Part shown: piece by piece, positions 16,911 through 25,888 of the stretch
How the letters are laid out: each line of letters starts with the position of its first letter
How positions within the stretch are numbered: position 1 is the first letter of the stretch
Assembly: GCA_002432425.1 (NCBI GenBank)
Contig: DJEL01000015.1
Coordinates: 1-64,000 of the forward strand
Direction of reading: 5' to 3'
DNA: 64,000 nt
DNA from: Lachnospiraceae bacterium UBA5899
GTDB lineage: Bacteria > Bacillota > Clostridia > Lachnospirales > Lachnospiraceae
Translations under genes and position numbers: made by a program
The notes under the pieces: generated by a model
The model's database searches: none
What the model saw: the letters and a program-made list of their open reading frames with translations, nothing else
What the model was told of the DNA's origin: nothing

Positions 16911-19040
16911 ATGGAAGATAAGAAAAAAGAATTTAAGAATCCGGCTTATTATACCAACCGGGAATTGAGCTGGCTGTTGTTTGACCATAGAGTACTTTCC
17001 GAAGCAAGGGACAAAAGCATTCCTCTGTTTGAAAGACTGAAATTTTTAAGCATTACCGCATCGAATCTGGACGAATTTTTCATGATTCGTGTGGCCTCCT
17101 TAAAGGATATGGTGCATGCGGGCTACTTAAAGAAGGACATTGCGGGCATGACGGCGGGGGAACAGCTTGCCGCCCTCAATCCCAAAATCCATGAAATGGT
17201 AAACCTGCAGTATTCCACCTACAACCGTTCCCTGCTTCCGCTTTTGGAAAACAACGGTCTGCATGTGATTAAAAAGCATGAGATGTTAAATGAAAAGGAA
17301 GCGGCTTTTGTAGACTCCTATTTTGAACTGAATGTCTATCCGGTGCTGACGCCCATGGCGGTGGACTCCTCCAGACCGTTCCCGCTTATCCGCAACAAGT
17401 CCCTGAATTTAGGCGCCCTTGTAACCAAGAAAAACGGGGACGGCGAACTGGAATTTGCCACGGTTCAGGTGCCCAGCGTGTTGCCGCGTATTGTGGAGCT
17501 GCCGGCAGATGAGGGCTCAAGAAAGGTGATTTTATTAGAGGAGATCATCGAGCGTAACATCGAAAAACTGTTCTTGAATTACACCATTGTCTGCGTGCAT
17601 CCCTTCCGTATCATGCGTAATGCCGACCTCACCATTGATGAAGATGAGGCAGCCGACCTGCTGAAGGAAATCGAGAAGCAGTTAAAGAAGAGACAGTGGG
17701 GCGAGGCCATCCGTCTGGAAGTAGAAGACGGCATGGATAAGCGTCTGGTAAAAATCTTAAAGAAAGAGCTTCATATCGACGAGGACGATATTTACAATAT
17801 TGACGGTCCCCTGGACCTTACCTTCTTAATGAAGATGTACGGACTGGAAGGTTTTGAACACTTAAAGGCAGAGAAATACACACCCCAGCAGCATCCGGCG
17901 CTTCCGGCGGGCGAGGACATTTTTGCCGCCATCCGCAAGGGCGACATCCTGCTGCATCATCCGTATCAGAGCTTTACGCCGGTAGTGGACTTTATCAGAC
18001 AGGCAGCCAAGGACAAGGATGTACTGGCAATCAAGCAGACCCTGTACCGTGTCAGCGGCAATTCCCCCATTATCGCAGCACTGGCGGAAGCTGCGGAAAA
18101 CGGCAAGCAGGTTTCCGTTCTGGTGGAATTAAAGGCGCGTTTTGATGAGGAAAACAATATCGTGTGGGCAAGAATGCTGGAAAAGGCAGGCTGCCACGTT
18201 ATTTACGGTCTGGTGGGCTTAAAGACCCACAGCAAGATTACACTGGTAGTCCGCAGGGAAGAGGATGGCATCCGCCGTTACGTGCACCTTGGTACCGGCA
18301 ACTACAACGACGCTACAGCCAAGCTGTATACGGACGTGGGACTGCTGACCTGCAGCGAAGCCATCGGTGAGGACGCAACTGCAGTATTTAACATGCTGTC
18401 CGGTTATTCCGAACCGCTTTCCTGGAATAAGCTGGCGCTGGCGCCCATCTGGTTAAAGAAGAAATTCCTGTATTTGATCGGCAGGGAAAGAGACAATGCC
18501 AGAGCGGGAAAAGAAGCCCATATCATTGCCAAGATGAATTCCTTATGCGACCCGGATATTATTGCGGCGCTTTACGAGGCCAGCGCGGCGGGCGTAAAGA
18601 TAGAGCTGATTGTGCGCGGTATCTGCTGCTTAAAAGTAGGTATTCCGGGTGTCAGCGAGACGATTTCCGTCCGCTCCATCGTAGGCAATTTCCTGGAGCA
18701 CAGCCGTATCTTCTATTTTGAAAATGCGGGCAATCCTGAATTTTACTGTTCCAGTGCGGACTGGATGCCCCGTAATTTAGAGCGGAGAGTGGAAATTTTG
18801 TTCCCGGTGGAAAAAGAAGAACTGCGTCAGACGCTGTATCACATCCTGGACTGTGAGCTTAAGGATACCGTAAAGGCGCATGTACTGACGCCGGAAGGCA
18901 GCTATGAAAAGGTAGACAGGAGAGGAAAGGAAACCCTGAATTCTCAGGATGAATTCTGTAAGGAAGCCATTTTGCTGGCAAAAACGGTTCCGGAGGAAGA
19001 GGAAACAAGGGTATTTATTCCGGAAACACACCATGAATAA
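16911..19040 (+). CDS. ppk1: Polyphosphate kinase 1
   Basis: Reversible transfer of the ATP gamma-phosphate to polyphosphate. 709 aa, normal for Ppk1. The N-domain begins with NRELSWLLFDHRVL. The autophosphorylated histidine is His440 in LKTHSKIT; HLGTGNYND and the second PLD-like half (RGICCLKVGIPG, HSRIFYFENAG) follow. With the preceding exopolyphosphatase it forms a make-and-break pair. The end overlaps maf by 8 nt. Confidence 0.95.
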   Translation: MEDKKKEFKNPAYYTNRELSWLLFDHRVLSEARDKSIPLFERLKFLSITASNLDEFFMIRVASLKDMVHAGYLKKDIAGMTAGEQLAALNPKIHEMVNLQYSTYNRSLLPLLENNGLHVIKKHEMLNEKEAAFVDSYFELNVYPVLTPMAVDSSRPFPLIRNKSLNLGALVTKKNGDGELEFATVQVPSVLPRIVELPADEGSRKVILLEEIIERNIEKLFLNYTIVCVHPFRIMRNADLTIDEDEAADLLKEIEKQLKKRQWGEAIRLEVEDGMDKRLVKILKKELHIDEDDIYNIDGPLDLTFLMKMYGLEGFEHLKAEKYTPQQHPALPAGEDIFAAIRKGDILLHHPYQSFTPVVDFIRQAAKDKDVLAIKQTLYRVSGNSPIIAALAEAAENGKQVSVLVELKARFDEENNIVWARMLEKAGCHVIYGLVGLKTHSKITLVVRREEDGIRRYVHLGTGNYNDATAKLYTDVGLLTCSEAIGEDATAVFNMLSGYSEPLSWNKLALAPIWLKKKFLYLIGRERDNARAGKEAHIIAKMNSLCDPDIIAALYEASAAGVKIELIVRGICCLKVGIPGVSETISVRSIVGNFLEHSRIFYFENAGNPEFYCSSADWMPRNLERRVEILFPVEKEELRQTLYHILDCELKDTVKAHVLTPEGSYEKVDRRGKETLNSQDEFCKEAILLAKTVPEEEETRVFIPETHHE

Positions 19041-19608
19041 AATCATACTGGCAAGCGCTTCCCCGCGCAGAAAGGAGCTTCTCATCCAGATAGGCATTCC
19101 TTTTGAGGTGCGGGTAAGCCATGTGGAAGAAACAATAAAAGATACGCATCCCGAAGCGGTGGTGGAGTCTTTGGCGGAGCAGAAAGCGGAGGCGGTTTTC
19201 GGGGAAACAGACAAGGAAGCCCTGGTAATCGGTGCGGACACCATCGTGGTGCTGGACGGCAGGATTTTAGGAAAGCCAAAGTCGGAAGAAGAGGCGGTGG
19301 AAATGCTTTCTGCCCTTGCGGGAAGAAGCCATGAGGTGTATACGGGCGTCAGCTTCCTTTACAGACAGAACGGCGAAGAGAAGCGGAAGGTATTTCACGA
19401 GGAAACGAAGGTTACGTTTTACCCGATGACAAAGCAGGAAATAGAAGCCTATGTCAGCACAAAGGACTGCATGGACAAAGCCGGCAGTTATGGTATCCAG
19501 GGGTCGGCAGCAGCCTTTATAAAGGGGATTTGCGGGGATTACAACAACGTGGTGGGTCTGCCTGCGGCAAGAGTCTACCAGGAGCTTAAGGAGTGTGAAT
19601 GGCTATGA
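19033..19608 (+). CDS. maf: Maf-like nucleotide pyrophosphatase
   Basis: 191 aa. House-cleaning pyrophosphatase that removes dTTP/UTP-type or modified nucleotides, also linked to septum formation. LASASPRRKELL (6-17) and GADTIVVLDG (about 68) are the substrate and metal motifs; KDCMDKAGSYGIQG and GDYNNVVGLP are the C-terminal signatures. I placed the start at the ATG at 19033, whose product begins at the family-typical N-terminus; an in-frame open stretch further upstream lies inside ppk1. It overlaps both neighbours. Confidence 0.92.
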   Translation: MNKIILASASPRRKELLIQIGIPFEVRVSHVEETIKDTHPEAVVESLAEQKAEAVFGETDKEALVIGADTIVVLDGRILGKPKSEEEAVEMLSALAGRSHEVYTGVSFLYRQNGEEKRKVFHEETKVTFYPMTKQEIEAYVSTKDCMDKAGSYGIQGSAAAFIKGICGDYNNVVGLPAARVYQELKECEWL

Positions 19609-20258
19609 AAAAGGTTGTAATTTTTGATTTGGACGGTACACTGACCAATTCCCTTGCATCCATGAAAATCAGCGGGGATATGGTGATGGCGAAATTCGGC
19701 ATGGGCCCCTACACGGAGGATCAGTACAAGGTCTTTGTGGGAGATGGGGCAAAAGTTCTGGTGGAACGGTGTCTGATTGCCGGAGGAGATACGGAGCTTA
19801 AAAATCTGGATGCCGCTTACGAAGAGTACTGTAAGGTGTTTGAAAAATACTGTATGTATAAAGTGGAGCCATACGACGGCATAAGGGAGCTGCTTTCCGC
19901 CCTGAAGGAAAAGGGGGTAAAGATTGCCGTTTTAAGCAACAAGCCCCATGAAAGAACCAGGGATGTAATTAAGGCAGTCTTTGGTGAGGGCTATTTTGAC
20001 GTGGTGCAGGGACAGCAGGATGGTGTACCGAGGAAGCCGTCCCCCATCGGTGTGTTCAAAATACTGGAAAAGCTTTCCCTCACACCGGAGGATTTGTTGT
20101 ACATCGGCGATACCGGAACCGACATGCAGACCGGCAAAGCGGCAGGTGCTTTTACCGTGGGTGCCCTATGGGGATTTCGGACGGAAAAAGAGCTTAAAGA
20201 AAATCATGCGGATGTTTTGATAAAAAAACCGCAACAACTACTTGACTATTTGGCTTAG
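19599..20258 (+). CDS. HAD-family phosphatase, phosphoglycolate phosphatase-like
   Basis: 219 aa HAD hydrolase. The nucleophile motif is FDLDGTLTNS (about 8-17), motif II VLSNKP (about 110), motif III lysine in PRKPSP, motif IV YIGDTGTDM. The alpha-helical cap and overall length fit the Gph/PgpB-like group; the substrate cannot be read from sequence. Two starts are possible: ATG 19599 (5 nt after AAGGAG) or ATG 19605 (11 nt). It overlaps maf by 10 nt and is the last gene of the pheA run. Confidence 0.85.
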   Translation: MAMKKVVIFDLDGTLTNSLASMKISGDMVMAKFGMGPYTEDQYKVFVGDGAKVLVERCLIAGGDTELKNLDAAYEEYCKVFEKYCMYKVEPYDGIRELLSALKEKGVKIAVLSNKPHERTRDVIKAVFGEGYFDVVQGQQDGVPRKPSPIGVFKILEKLSLTPEDLLYIGDTGTDMQTGKAAGAFTVGALWGFRTEKELKENHADVLIKKPQQLLDYLA

Positions 20259-20270
20259 AACGAATATTAT
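20242..20270 (+). promoter_or_regulatory. Promoter of the small acidic protein gene
   Basis: TTGACT (20242-20247), 17-bp spacer, TATTAT (20265-20270). It overlaps the end of the HAD gene, so the downstream gene has its own start of transcription. Confidence 0.75.
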
Positions 20271-20311
20271 GGTTAAATAATAGTTTTAATATGAATGCAG
20301 GAGGATGGGTT

Positions 20312-20575
20312 ATGCATGAGTACGATGATGCAGTTTTAGCCTGTTTCTTGGAAAATCAGTTACAGTTGTTCCCGGAGGAAGTAGCTTCCACCGAGGAAGA
20401 AGCGGAAAGCTTCTTAGAGGATTGTATGGCTGTAGTGGTTGATTCCGCAGAAGATGTCCTTGCATACTTCGATGAAGCCGGTATCGATATGGACGGTGCC
20501 GATGAGGAAACTATTTTAGAGGCTTCCGAAGTATTCGATGTAGGCGATGGCAGATACCTCATTGTAGAAGGTTAG
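20312..20575 (+). CDS. Small acidic protein, unknown function
   Basis: 87 aa, very rich in Glu and Asp (FPEEVASTEEEAESFLEDC and onward), with no membrane segment. I chose the ATG at 20312 because GGAGG lies 7 nt upstream; an ATG at 20291 has no ribosome site. I do not recognise a named family, though the strong ribosome site, own promoter and following hairpin indicate a real gene. The predicted mix of two helices and a short C-terminal sheet (DGRYLIVEG) could suit a small adaptor protein. Confidence 0.75.
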   Translation: MHEYDDAVLACFLENQLQLFPEEVASTEEEAESFLEDCMAVVVDSAEDVLAYFDEAGIDMDGADEETILEASEVFDVGDGRYLIVEG

Positions 20576-20589
20576 TTAGGAATATACAT

Positions 20590-20605
20590 TTTGCCCGCGG
20601 GCAAA
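20590..20605. promoter_or_regulatory. Perfect 16-bp GC-rich palindrome
   Basis: TTTGCCCGCGGGCAAA, a full dyad in otherwise AT-rich DNA, 15 nt after the small gene and upstream of a weak promoter for asnB. It could be an operator or, as RNA, a tight hairpin. Confidence 0.5.
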
Positions 20606-20610
20606 GTGAG

Positions 20611-20638
20611 TTGTCCGTTCAAAACAGAACAGTATTAA
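20611..20638 (+). promoter_or_regulatory. Possible asnB promoter
   Basis: TTGTCC (20611-20616), 16-bp spacer, TATTAA (20633-20638). Weak match. If used, the hairpin at 20648 lies in the asnB leader. Confidence 0.35.
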
Positions 20639-20647
20639 GTATGACGA

Positions 20648-20691
20648 AGACGTCAGGGAACTTGCAGAAGCAGGTTCGTTGATGTCTTTTT
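20648..20691 (+). terminator. Long terminator-like hairpin before asnB
   Basis: AGACGTCAGGGAACTTGC pairs along its length with GCAGGTTCGTTGATGTCT (several G-U pairs) over an AGAA loop and ends in five T. It may simply end the small-protein transcript or act as an attenuator of asnB, 38 nt before its ATG. Confidence 0.8.
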
Positions 20692-20728
20692 ATTTATAAA
20701 AATTTCTATTAAAAAAGGAGGAAACAGT

Positions 20729-22312
20729 ATGTGCTCAATTATGTGTTACACAGGAAAAGACTTTACCAGAGAAGAAATGGAGGCACATTTGAACCGTACG
20801 AAAATGAGGGGCCCCGACGCCAGCCGGATGGTGGAAACGACGTTTGGCTATATGGGCTTTGCAAGACTTTCCATCATGGGGCTTAGTGAGGAAGGTATGC
20901 AGCCTTTCATGAAGGATGGAAGCATTTCCATCTGCAACGGTGAAATATACGGTTTCAGAAGATTAAAGGAAGAACTGACGGCGCAGGGTTATAGCTTTGT
21001 GAGTGGTTCCGACTGTGAGATTTTACTTCCCATGTATGAAATGTACGGTCTGGAAATGTTTGCCCATCTGGATGCGGAATATGCCTGCGTTCTTTACGAT
21101 GCAAAGACCGATAAGGTGATTGCGGCAAGAGACCCCATCGGTATCCGCCCGTTATTCTACGGCTATTCCAAGAGCGGTCACATTGCATTTGCCAGTGAGG
21201 CGATTGCCCTGATGGATCTGGTGGAAGAGGTTATGCCTTTCCCTCCCGGCAGCTATTACTATGACGGTAAATTTGTCAAATACGAAGAAATCGATAAGGT
21301 GCGCGGTTACATTCATGCGGATATGGATACCCTCACCAAGGGCATTCACGACAAACTGACGGAGGGTGTCAGAAAGCGTCTGGATGCGGATGCTCCCATG
21401 GGATTTTTACTTTCCGGCGGTCTGGACTCCAGTCTGGTATGCGCCATTGCGGCAAACATCTTAAAGAAACCCATCCGTACCTTTGCCATCGGTATGGATA
21501 TCGACGCCATTGACTTAAAGTATGCGAAGGAAGTAGCCGATTTCATCGGTGCCGACCATACGGAAGTCATCATGACAAAGGACGAAGTGCTGGCTTCCTT
21601 AAAGACGGTCATCAAGGCGCTTGCCACCTACGACATTACCACCATCCGTGCCAGCATGGGTATGTATCTGGTATGTAAGGCAATCCATGAAACCACCGAC
21701 ATCAAGGTGCTTCTCACCGGTGAAATTTCCGACGAACTGTTCGGTTATAAATATACGGACTTTGCTCCCAACGCACAGGAGTTCCAGAAGGAAGCGGAAA
21801 AGAGACTGCGTGAGCTTTACTTCTACGATGTGTTGCGTGCGGACAGATGCCTGGCTGCCAACAGCTTAGAGGCACGTGTTCCGTTCGGTGATCTGGACTT
21901 TGCCAGATTTGTCATGGCAATCGACCCGGTTAAAAAGATGAATACATACGGAAAAGGAAAATACCTGTTGAGAAAGGCTTTTGAAAAGGACGCCATTCTG
22001 CCGGAGGACATTCTCTGGAGAGAAAAGGCAGCCTTCAGTGATGCGGTAGGCCACAGCATGGTAGATGACCTGAAAGAATATGCAGAAGGACTTTACAGTG
22101 ATGAAGAGTACGAAAAACTGCGTGCAAAATACGATTTTGCACAGCCGTTCACCAAAGAAAGCCTTCTGTATCGAGAAATCTTTGAAGAGTTTTATCCCGG
22201 CCAGGCTCGTATGGTACCCGATTTCTGGATGCCGAACAAATCCTGGGAGGGCTGCAACGTAAACGACCCCAGCGCCAGAGTTCTTTCCAACTACGGCGAC
22301 AGCGGTAAATAA
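20729..22312 (+). CDS. asnB: Asparagine synthase (glutamine-hydrolysing)
   Basis: Makes asparagine from aspartate, ATP and glutamine. 527 aa. The N-terminal nucleophile is Cys2 (MCSIMCYTG), exposed after Met removal; glutaminase residues include RLSIMG and NGEIYG. The PP-loop is SGGLDSS (229-235) and the synthetase domain contains TGEISDELFGYKYT. An AAAGGAGG site precedes the ATG. The 3' end overlaps the convergent PHP gene by 22 nt. Confidence 0.95.
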   Translation: MCSIMCYTGKDFTREEMEAHLNRTKMRGPDASRMVETTFGYMGFARLSIMGLSEEGMQPFMKDGSISICNGEIYGFRRLKEELTAQGYSFVSGSDCEILLPMYEMYGLEMFAHLDAEYACVLYDAKTDKVIAARDPIGIRPLFYGYSKSGHIAFASEAIALMDLVEEVMPFPPGSYYYDGKFVKYEEIDKVRGYIHADMDTLTKGIHDKLTEGVRKRLDADAPMGFLLSGGLDSSLVCAIAANILKKPIRTFAIGMDIDAIDLKYAKEVADFIGADHTEVIMTKDEVLASLKTVIKALATYDITTIRASMGMYLVCKAIHETTDIKVLLTGEISDELFGYKYTDFAPNAQEFQKEAEKRLRELYFYDVLRADRCLAANSLEARVPFGDLDFARFVMAIDPVKKMNTYGKGKYLLRKAFEKDAILPEDILWREKAAFSDAVGHSMVDDLKEYAEGLYSDEEYEKLRAKYDFAQPFTKESLLYREIFEEFYPGQARMVPDFWMPNKSWEGCNVNDPSARVLSNYGDSGK

Positions 22313-23172
22313 TGCTTCAGGTTGGCAAGCACATCCTCATGGATGTATAGCTTGCCGTAGCCGGTACCGAAGGAAAGTCCGGGTTTGTTTTCGCCGTGGA
22401 AATCGGAGCCGCCGCTGATGGCAAGACCGAATTTCTTCGCAATCGACTGGATTTTCCGGGTGTCGGAGGGCGTATAGGTGGAGTAAATGCCTTCGATGGC
22501 AAGAAGTCCGGCGTCTTTTAAGCGGGCAACCAGTGTTTCCAGTGCCTCATCCCCCATGTGATACAGGGTGGGGTGGGCAAGCACGGGAATGCCGCCGGCG
22601 GAAAGAATTAAGGAAACTGCCTGCTCCGGAGAAATCTTTTCACGGGGCACAAAGCAGGGAGCGTGGTCGCCGAGATAGCGTTCAAACGCTTCCTTTAAGC
22701 TTTTTACATAGCCTTTTTCCATCATGTACTTGGCGTAATGGGCTCTCGTAATCACGGAGTCCGGGAAATGCGCCAGTAAATCTTCGTAGGAAACGTCAAA
22801 GCCGTATTCGGCAAGCTTTTCGCACATCTTATGGTTGCGGGTTTCCCGGGAGGCTAAGAAGGAAGCCACATGCTCCTTGAAAGCCTTGCTGTTTTCATCA
22901 ATAAACAACCCTACAATATGGATATCCTTACCATTATATTCCGAAGAAAGTTCAATCCCGGGAATGACTTCCACAGAAGCACCCTCGGGATTTTTCTCTG
23001 AAACGGTGCCGGAAAGAGCTTTGGCACACGAGATGGCCTCCGACAGACCAGCAGTGGTGTCATGGTCTGTCAGGGCAAAAGCGGATATCCGATGTGTCAG
23101 GGCATATTCGACCAGCTCGGTGGGAGTAAAAGTACCATCGGAGCAGGTGGAATGTACGTGTAAATCTACCAT
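22291..23172 (-). CDS. PHP-domain phosphoesterase (TrpH/YciV-like)
   Basis: 293 aa. Metal-binding PHP motifs in order: DLHVHSTCSDG (3-13), LTDHDT (about 38), IPGIELSSEYNGKDIHI (about 73-90), TRAHYAKYM, LAHPTLYH and SGSDFHGENKPG. This set matches nucleotide 3',5'-bisphosphate nuclease/phosphatase proteins. I chose the ATG at 23172, which overlaps the ABC-F stop as TGATG; a TTG one codon earlier is possible. It is translationally coupled to the ABC-F gene and runs 22 nt into the end of asnB. Confidence 0.88.
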   Translation of the reverse strand: MVDLHVHSTCSDGTFTPTELVEYALTHRISAFALTDHDTTAGLSEAISCAKALSGTVSEKNPEGASVEVIPGIELSSEYNGKDIHIVGLFIDENSKAFKEHVASFLASRETRNHKMCEKLAEYGFDVSYEDLLAHFPDSVITRAHYAKYMMEKGYVKSLKEAFERYLGDHAPCFVPREKISPEQAVSLILSAGGIPVLAHPTLYHMGDEALETLVARLKDAGLLAIEGIYSTYTPSDTRKIQSIAKKFGLAISGGSDFHGENKPGLSFGTGYGKLYIHEDVLANLKHYLPLSP

Positions 23173-24806
23173 CAATCCTCATCCTCATCTGTTTTATTGT
23201 ATACGGTACGTTTTCTTGCCATTTCATCGCTGGCAAGGTATTCGTCGTAAGTGGTAATCTTGTCAATCAGGCTGCCGTCCGGAAGTATTTCCATAATACG
23301 GTTGGCAGTGGTCTGCACAAATTGGTGGTCATGGCAGGCGAAAAGTTCTACGCCGCCGAACTTGATTAAACCGTTGTTTAAGGCGGTAATGGACTCCATG
23401 TCCAGGTGGTTGGTGGGCTCATCCAAAATCAGGCAGTTGGCGCCGCTTATCATCATCTTGGATAAGAGACATCTTACTTTTTCACCACCGGAAAGGATGC
23501 GGACTTTCTTCACACCGTCTTCGCCGGCAAACAACATACGTCCTAAGAAGCCGCGGACATAAGTTACATCCTTGACGGGAGAGTAGCCGGTCAGCCAGTC
23601 GGCAATGGTCAGGTCGCAGTCAAATTCCTTGGTGTTGTCCTTGGGGAAGTACGCCTGGGAAGTGGTAATACCCCATTTGTAGCTGCCTTCGTCCGGCTCT
23701 AATTCACCGACTAAAATCTGGAACAGAGTGGTCTTTGCCAGTTCGTTGCCGCCGACAAAAGCAATTTTATCATCGTGTCCGACAATAAAGGAAATGTCGT
23801 TTAAGACCTTTACGCCGTTTACCGTCTTGGAAAGGTGCTCCACGCTTAAGACCTCGTTGCCGATTTCTCTGTCGGGACGGAAATCAATGTAAGGGTACTT
23901 ACGGCTGGAAGGACGGATTTCGTCCAGTTCGATTTTTTCAAGAGCACGTTTTCTGGCGGTAGCCTGTTTGGATTTGGAAGCGTTCGCGGAGAAACGGGAG
24001 ATGAATTCCTGTAATTCCTTAATCTTTTCTTCTTTCTTCTTGTTGGCTTCCTTCATCTGCTTGATAAGGAGCTGGCTTGACTCGAACCAGAAATCGTAGT
24101 TGCCGGCATAGAGCTGGATTTTGCCGTAGTCGATGTCCGCAATCTGGGTGCAGACTTTATTTAAGAAGTAACGGTCATGGGATACCACGATAACGGTGTT
24201 CTCAAAGTCGATTAAGAAGTCTTCGAGCCACTGGATAGCGTCTAAGTCCAGGTGGTTGGTCGGTTCGTCTAAAAGCAGGATGTCGGGGTTGCCGAACAGG
24301 GCCTTTGCCAGAAGAACCTTTACCTTTTCGTTACCGTTTAAGTCCTTCATAACGGAGTAGTGCAGGGAGGTGTCGATGCCGAGGCCGTTTAACAGGGAGG
24401 CTGCATTGGACTCTGCTTCCCAGCCGTCCATTTCCGCAAATTCCGCTTCCAGTTCGCTGGCGCGGATACCGTCTTCATCGGTAAAATCCTCTTTGGCATA
24501 GATGGCATCCTTTTCCTTCATAATCTGGTAGAGACGCTCATTTCCCATAATGACAAGGTCCAGTACGGTGTAGTCATCATATTTGAAATGGTCCTGCTCT
24601 AAGACGGAGAGACGCTGGCCGGGGGTGATGAAAATTTCACCGTTTGTGGTGTCCAGTTCTCCTGACAAAATCTTTAGGAAGGTAGATTTGCCGGCACCGT
24701 TGGCACCGATTAAGCCGTAGCAGTTTCCTTCGGTAAACTTGATGTTGACGTCTTCAAATAACGCCTTTTTTCCTACACGGTAGGTGACATTGTTAGCACT
24801 AATCAT
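23172..24806 (-). CDS. ABC-F ATPase, YkpA/YbiT subgroup
   Basis: 544 aa with two ABC cassettes and no membrane segments, so a ribosome-associated ABC-F protein. Cassette 1: Walker A GANGAGKST (34-42), Walker B LLLDEPTNHLD, signature LNGNEKVKV. The linker is long, charged and helical (about 240-300). Cassette 2: degenerate Walker A GGNELAKTT, signature LSGGEKVRC, Walker B LILDEPTNHLD. The unusual signature of cassette 1 and the LAKTT loop of cassette 2 are, as I recall, normal for the YkpA branch. Own promoter; followed by the PHP gene. Confidence 0.9.
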   Translation of the reverse strand: MISANNVTYRVGKKALFEDVNIKFTEGNCYGLIGANGAGKSTFLKILSGELDTTNGEIFITPGQRLSVLEQDHFKYDDYTVLDLVIMGNERLYQIMKEKDAIYAKEDFTDEDGIRASELEAEFAEMDGWEAESNAASLLNGLGIDTSLHYSVMKDLNGNEKVKVLLAKALFGNPDILLLDEPTNHLDLDAIQWLEDFLIDFENTVIVVSHDRYFLNKVCTQIADIDYGKIQLYAGNYDFWFESSQLLIKQMKEANKKKEEKIKELQEFISRFSANASKSKQATARKRALEKIELDEIRPSSRKYPYIDFRPDREIGNEVLSVEHLSKTVNGVKVLNDISFIVGHDDKIAFVGGNELAKTTLFQILVGELEPDEGSYKWGITTSQAYFPKDNTKEFDCDLTIADWLTGYSPVKDVTYVRGFLGRMLFAGEDGVKKVRILSGGEKVRCLLSKMMISGANCLILDEPTNHLDMESITALNNGLIKFGGVELFACHDHQFVQTTANRIMEILPDGSLIDKITTYDEYLASDEMARKRTVYNKTDEDED

Positions 24807-24885
24807 TTTACAATCCTCATAATAGGCACTTTTGCGGGCAATTCCGCATAAATGCTGTGTTTTTTAGTTTTTAGGTCCGTATTCT

Positions 24886-24913
24886 ATTATACATAAAGAA
24901 GTGTAATTTTCAA
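24886..24913 (-). promoter_or_regulatory. Promoter of the ABC-F gene
   Basis: Minus-strand TTGAAA (24908-24913), 16-bp spacer, TATAAT (24886-24891). Confidence 0.8.
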
Positions 24914-24922
24914 GGAATTTAT

Positions 24923-24951
24923 TTGACAGGGGCACTTTAACGTGATAATAT
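24923..24951 (+). promoter_or_regulatory. Promoter of the amino-acid ABC importer
   Basis: TTGACA (24923-24928), 17-bp spacer, TAATAT (24946-24951), back-to-back with the ABC-F promoter 10 bp away. Confidence 0.88.
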
Positions 24952-25030
24952 GGCAGAGTGCTGATACATAAAAATGCGGGGCACAGGGATGGATTGTAGT
25001 TCCGCGTTCAGCGGAGAAAGTGAGGAGCTT

Positions 25031-25807
25031 ATGAAAAAGAAAATGAGTTTACTGGTGGCAGCATGTCTGGCACTGACACTGACGGCATGTGGTTCCAAGA
25101 GTGAAGGCAGGACCTTTACGGTCGGCTTCGATGCAGAGTTTCCCCCTTACGGATATATGGATGACAACGGGGAATATGTAGGTTTTGACCTGGACCTGGC
25201 AGAAGAAGTCTGCAAGAGAAACGGCTGGGAGCTTGTAAAGCGTCCCATCGACTGGAACTCCAAGGATATGGAGCTTACCAGCGGCAACATCGACTGCATC
25301 TGGAACGGTTTTACCATGAACGGCAGAGAGGATGATTACACTTGGTCAGACCCTTATATTGACAACAGCCAGGTATTTGTAGTGGCAAAGGATTCCGGTA
25401 TTGCCACAATGGCAGACCTTGCGGGCAAGGCAGTCGGCGTACAGGCAGACTCTTCCGCACTGAGTGCCTTAAACGAAGAAACAAACAGCGAACTGAAAGA
25501 CAGCTTTGCAAGCCTGACCGAATATGCGGATTACAACACCGCATTCATGGATTTGGAAGCAGGCGCACTGGATGCCGTAGCCATGGATATCGGTGTGGCA
25601 AATTACCAGATTGCTTCCCGCGGCGACGGCTATGTCATCTTAGACGAGAAGTTATCTACCGAGCAGTATGCGGTTGGCTTCAAGCTTGGCAACGAAGAAC
25701 TCCGTGACACCGTAAACAAGACCCTTCTTGAGATGGTGGATGACGGCACCTTCATGAAGATTGCCGACAAATGGGGCGTAGCGGATACCGTCTGCTTAGG
25801 CAAATAA
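25031..25807 (+). CDS. Polar amino-acid ABC importer, substrate-binding lipoprotein
   Basis: 258 aa. Signal peptide with lipobox LTAC (Cys20). The mature part is a family-3 binding protein: GFDAEFPPYGYMDDNGEYVGFDLDLAEE-type N-lobe, then AGKAVGVQADSS and the C-lobe DAVAMDIG. Such proteins bind amino acids such as cystine, glutamine or histidine; the specificity is not readable. I chose the ATG at 25031, preceded by GTGAGGAG; an upstream in-frame ATG adds an implausible non-hydrophobic leader. First gene of a three-gene importer. Confidence 0.93.
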   Translation: MKKKMSLLVAACLALTLTACGSKSEGRTFTVGFDAEFPPYGYMDDNGEYVGFDLDLAEEVCKRNGWELVKRPIDWNSKDMELTSGNIDCIWNGFTMNGREDDYTWSDPYIDNSQVFVVAKDSGIATMADLAGKAVGVQADSSALSALNEETNSELKDSFASLTEYADYNTAFMDLEAGALDAVAMDIGVANYQIASRGDGYVILDEKLSTEQYAVGFKLGNEELRDTVNKTLLEMVDDGTFMKIADKWGVADTVCLGK

Positions 25808-25827
25808 GCAAAAGCAGTTTCGTAATA

Positions 25828-25853
25828 AAATAACCTGAAAAAATAACCTGAAA
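25828..25853 (+). repeat. Perfect 13-bp tandem duplication
   Basis: AAATAACCTGAAA occurs twice in direct contact (25828-25840, 25841-25853) between the binding-protein and permease genes. Confidence 0.85.
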
Positions 25854-25888
25854 GAACGATACGGCAGGGAAAGGGCAAGCGTGACAAT

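Noticed and set aside
23172..24806. ABC-F protein as an antibiotic-resistance determinant
   Set aside because: The signature and Walker variations fit the housekeeping YkpA/YbiT branch; no leader peptide or attenuator of the resistance type is seen.
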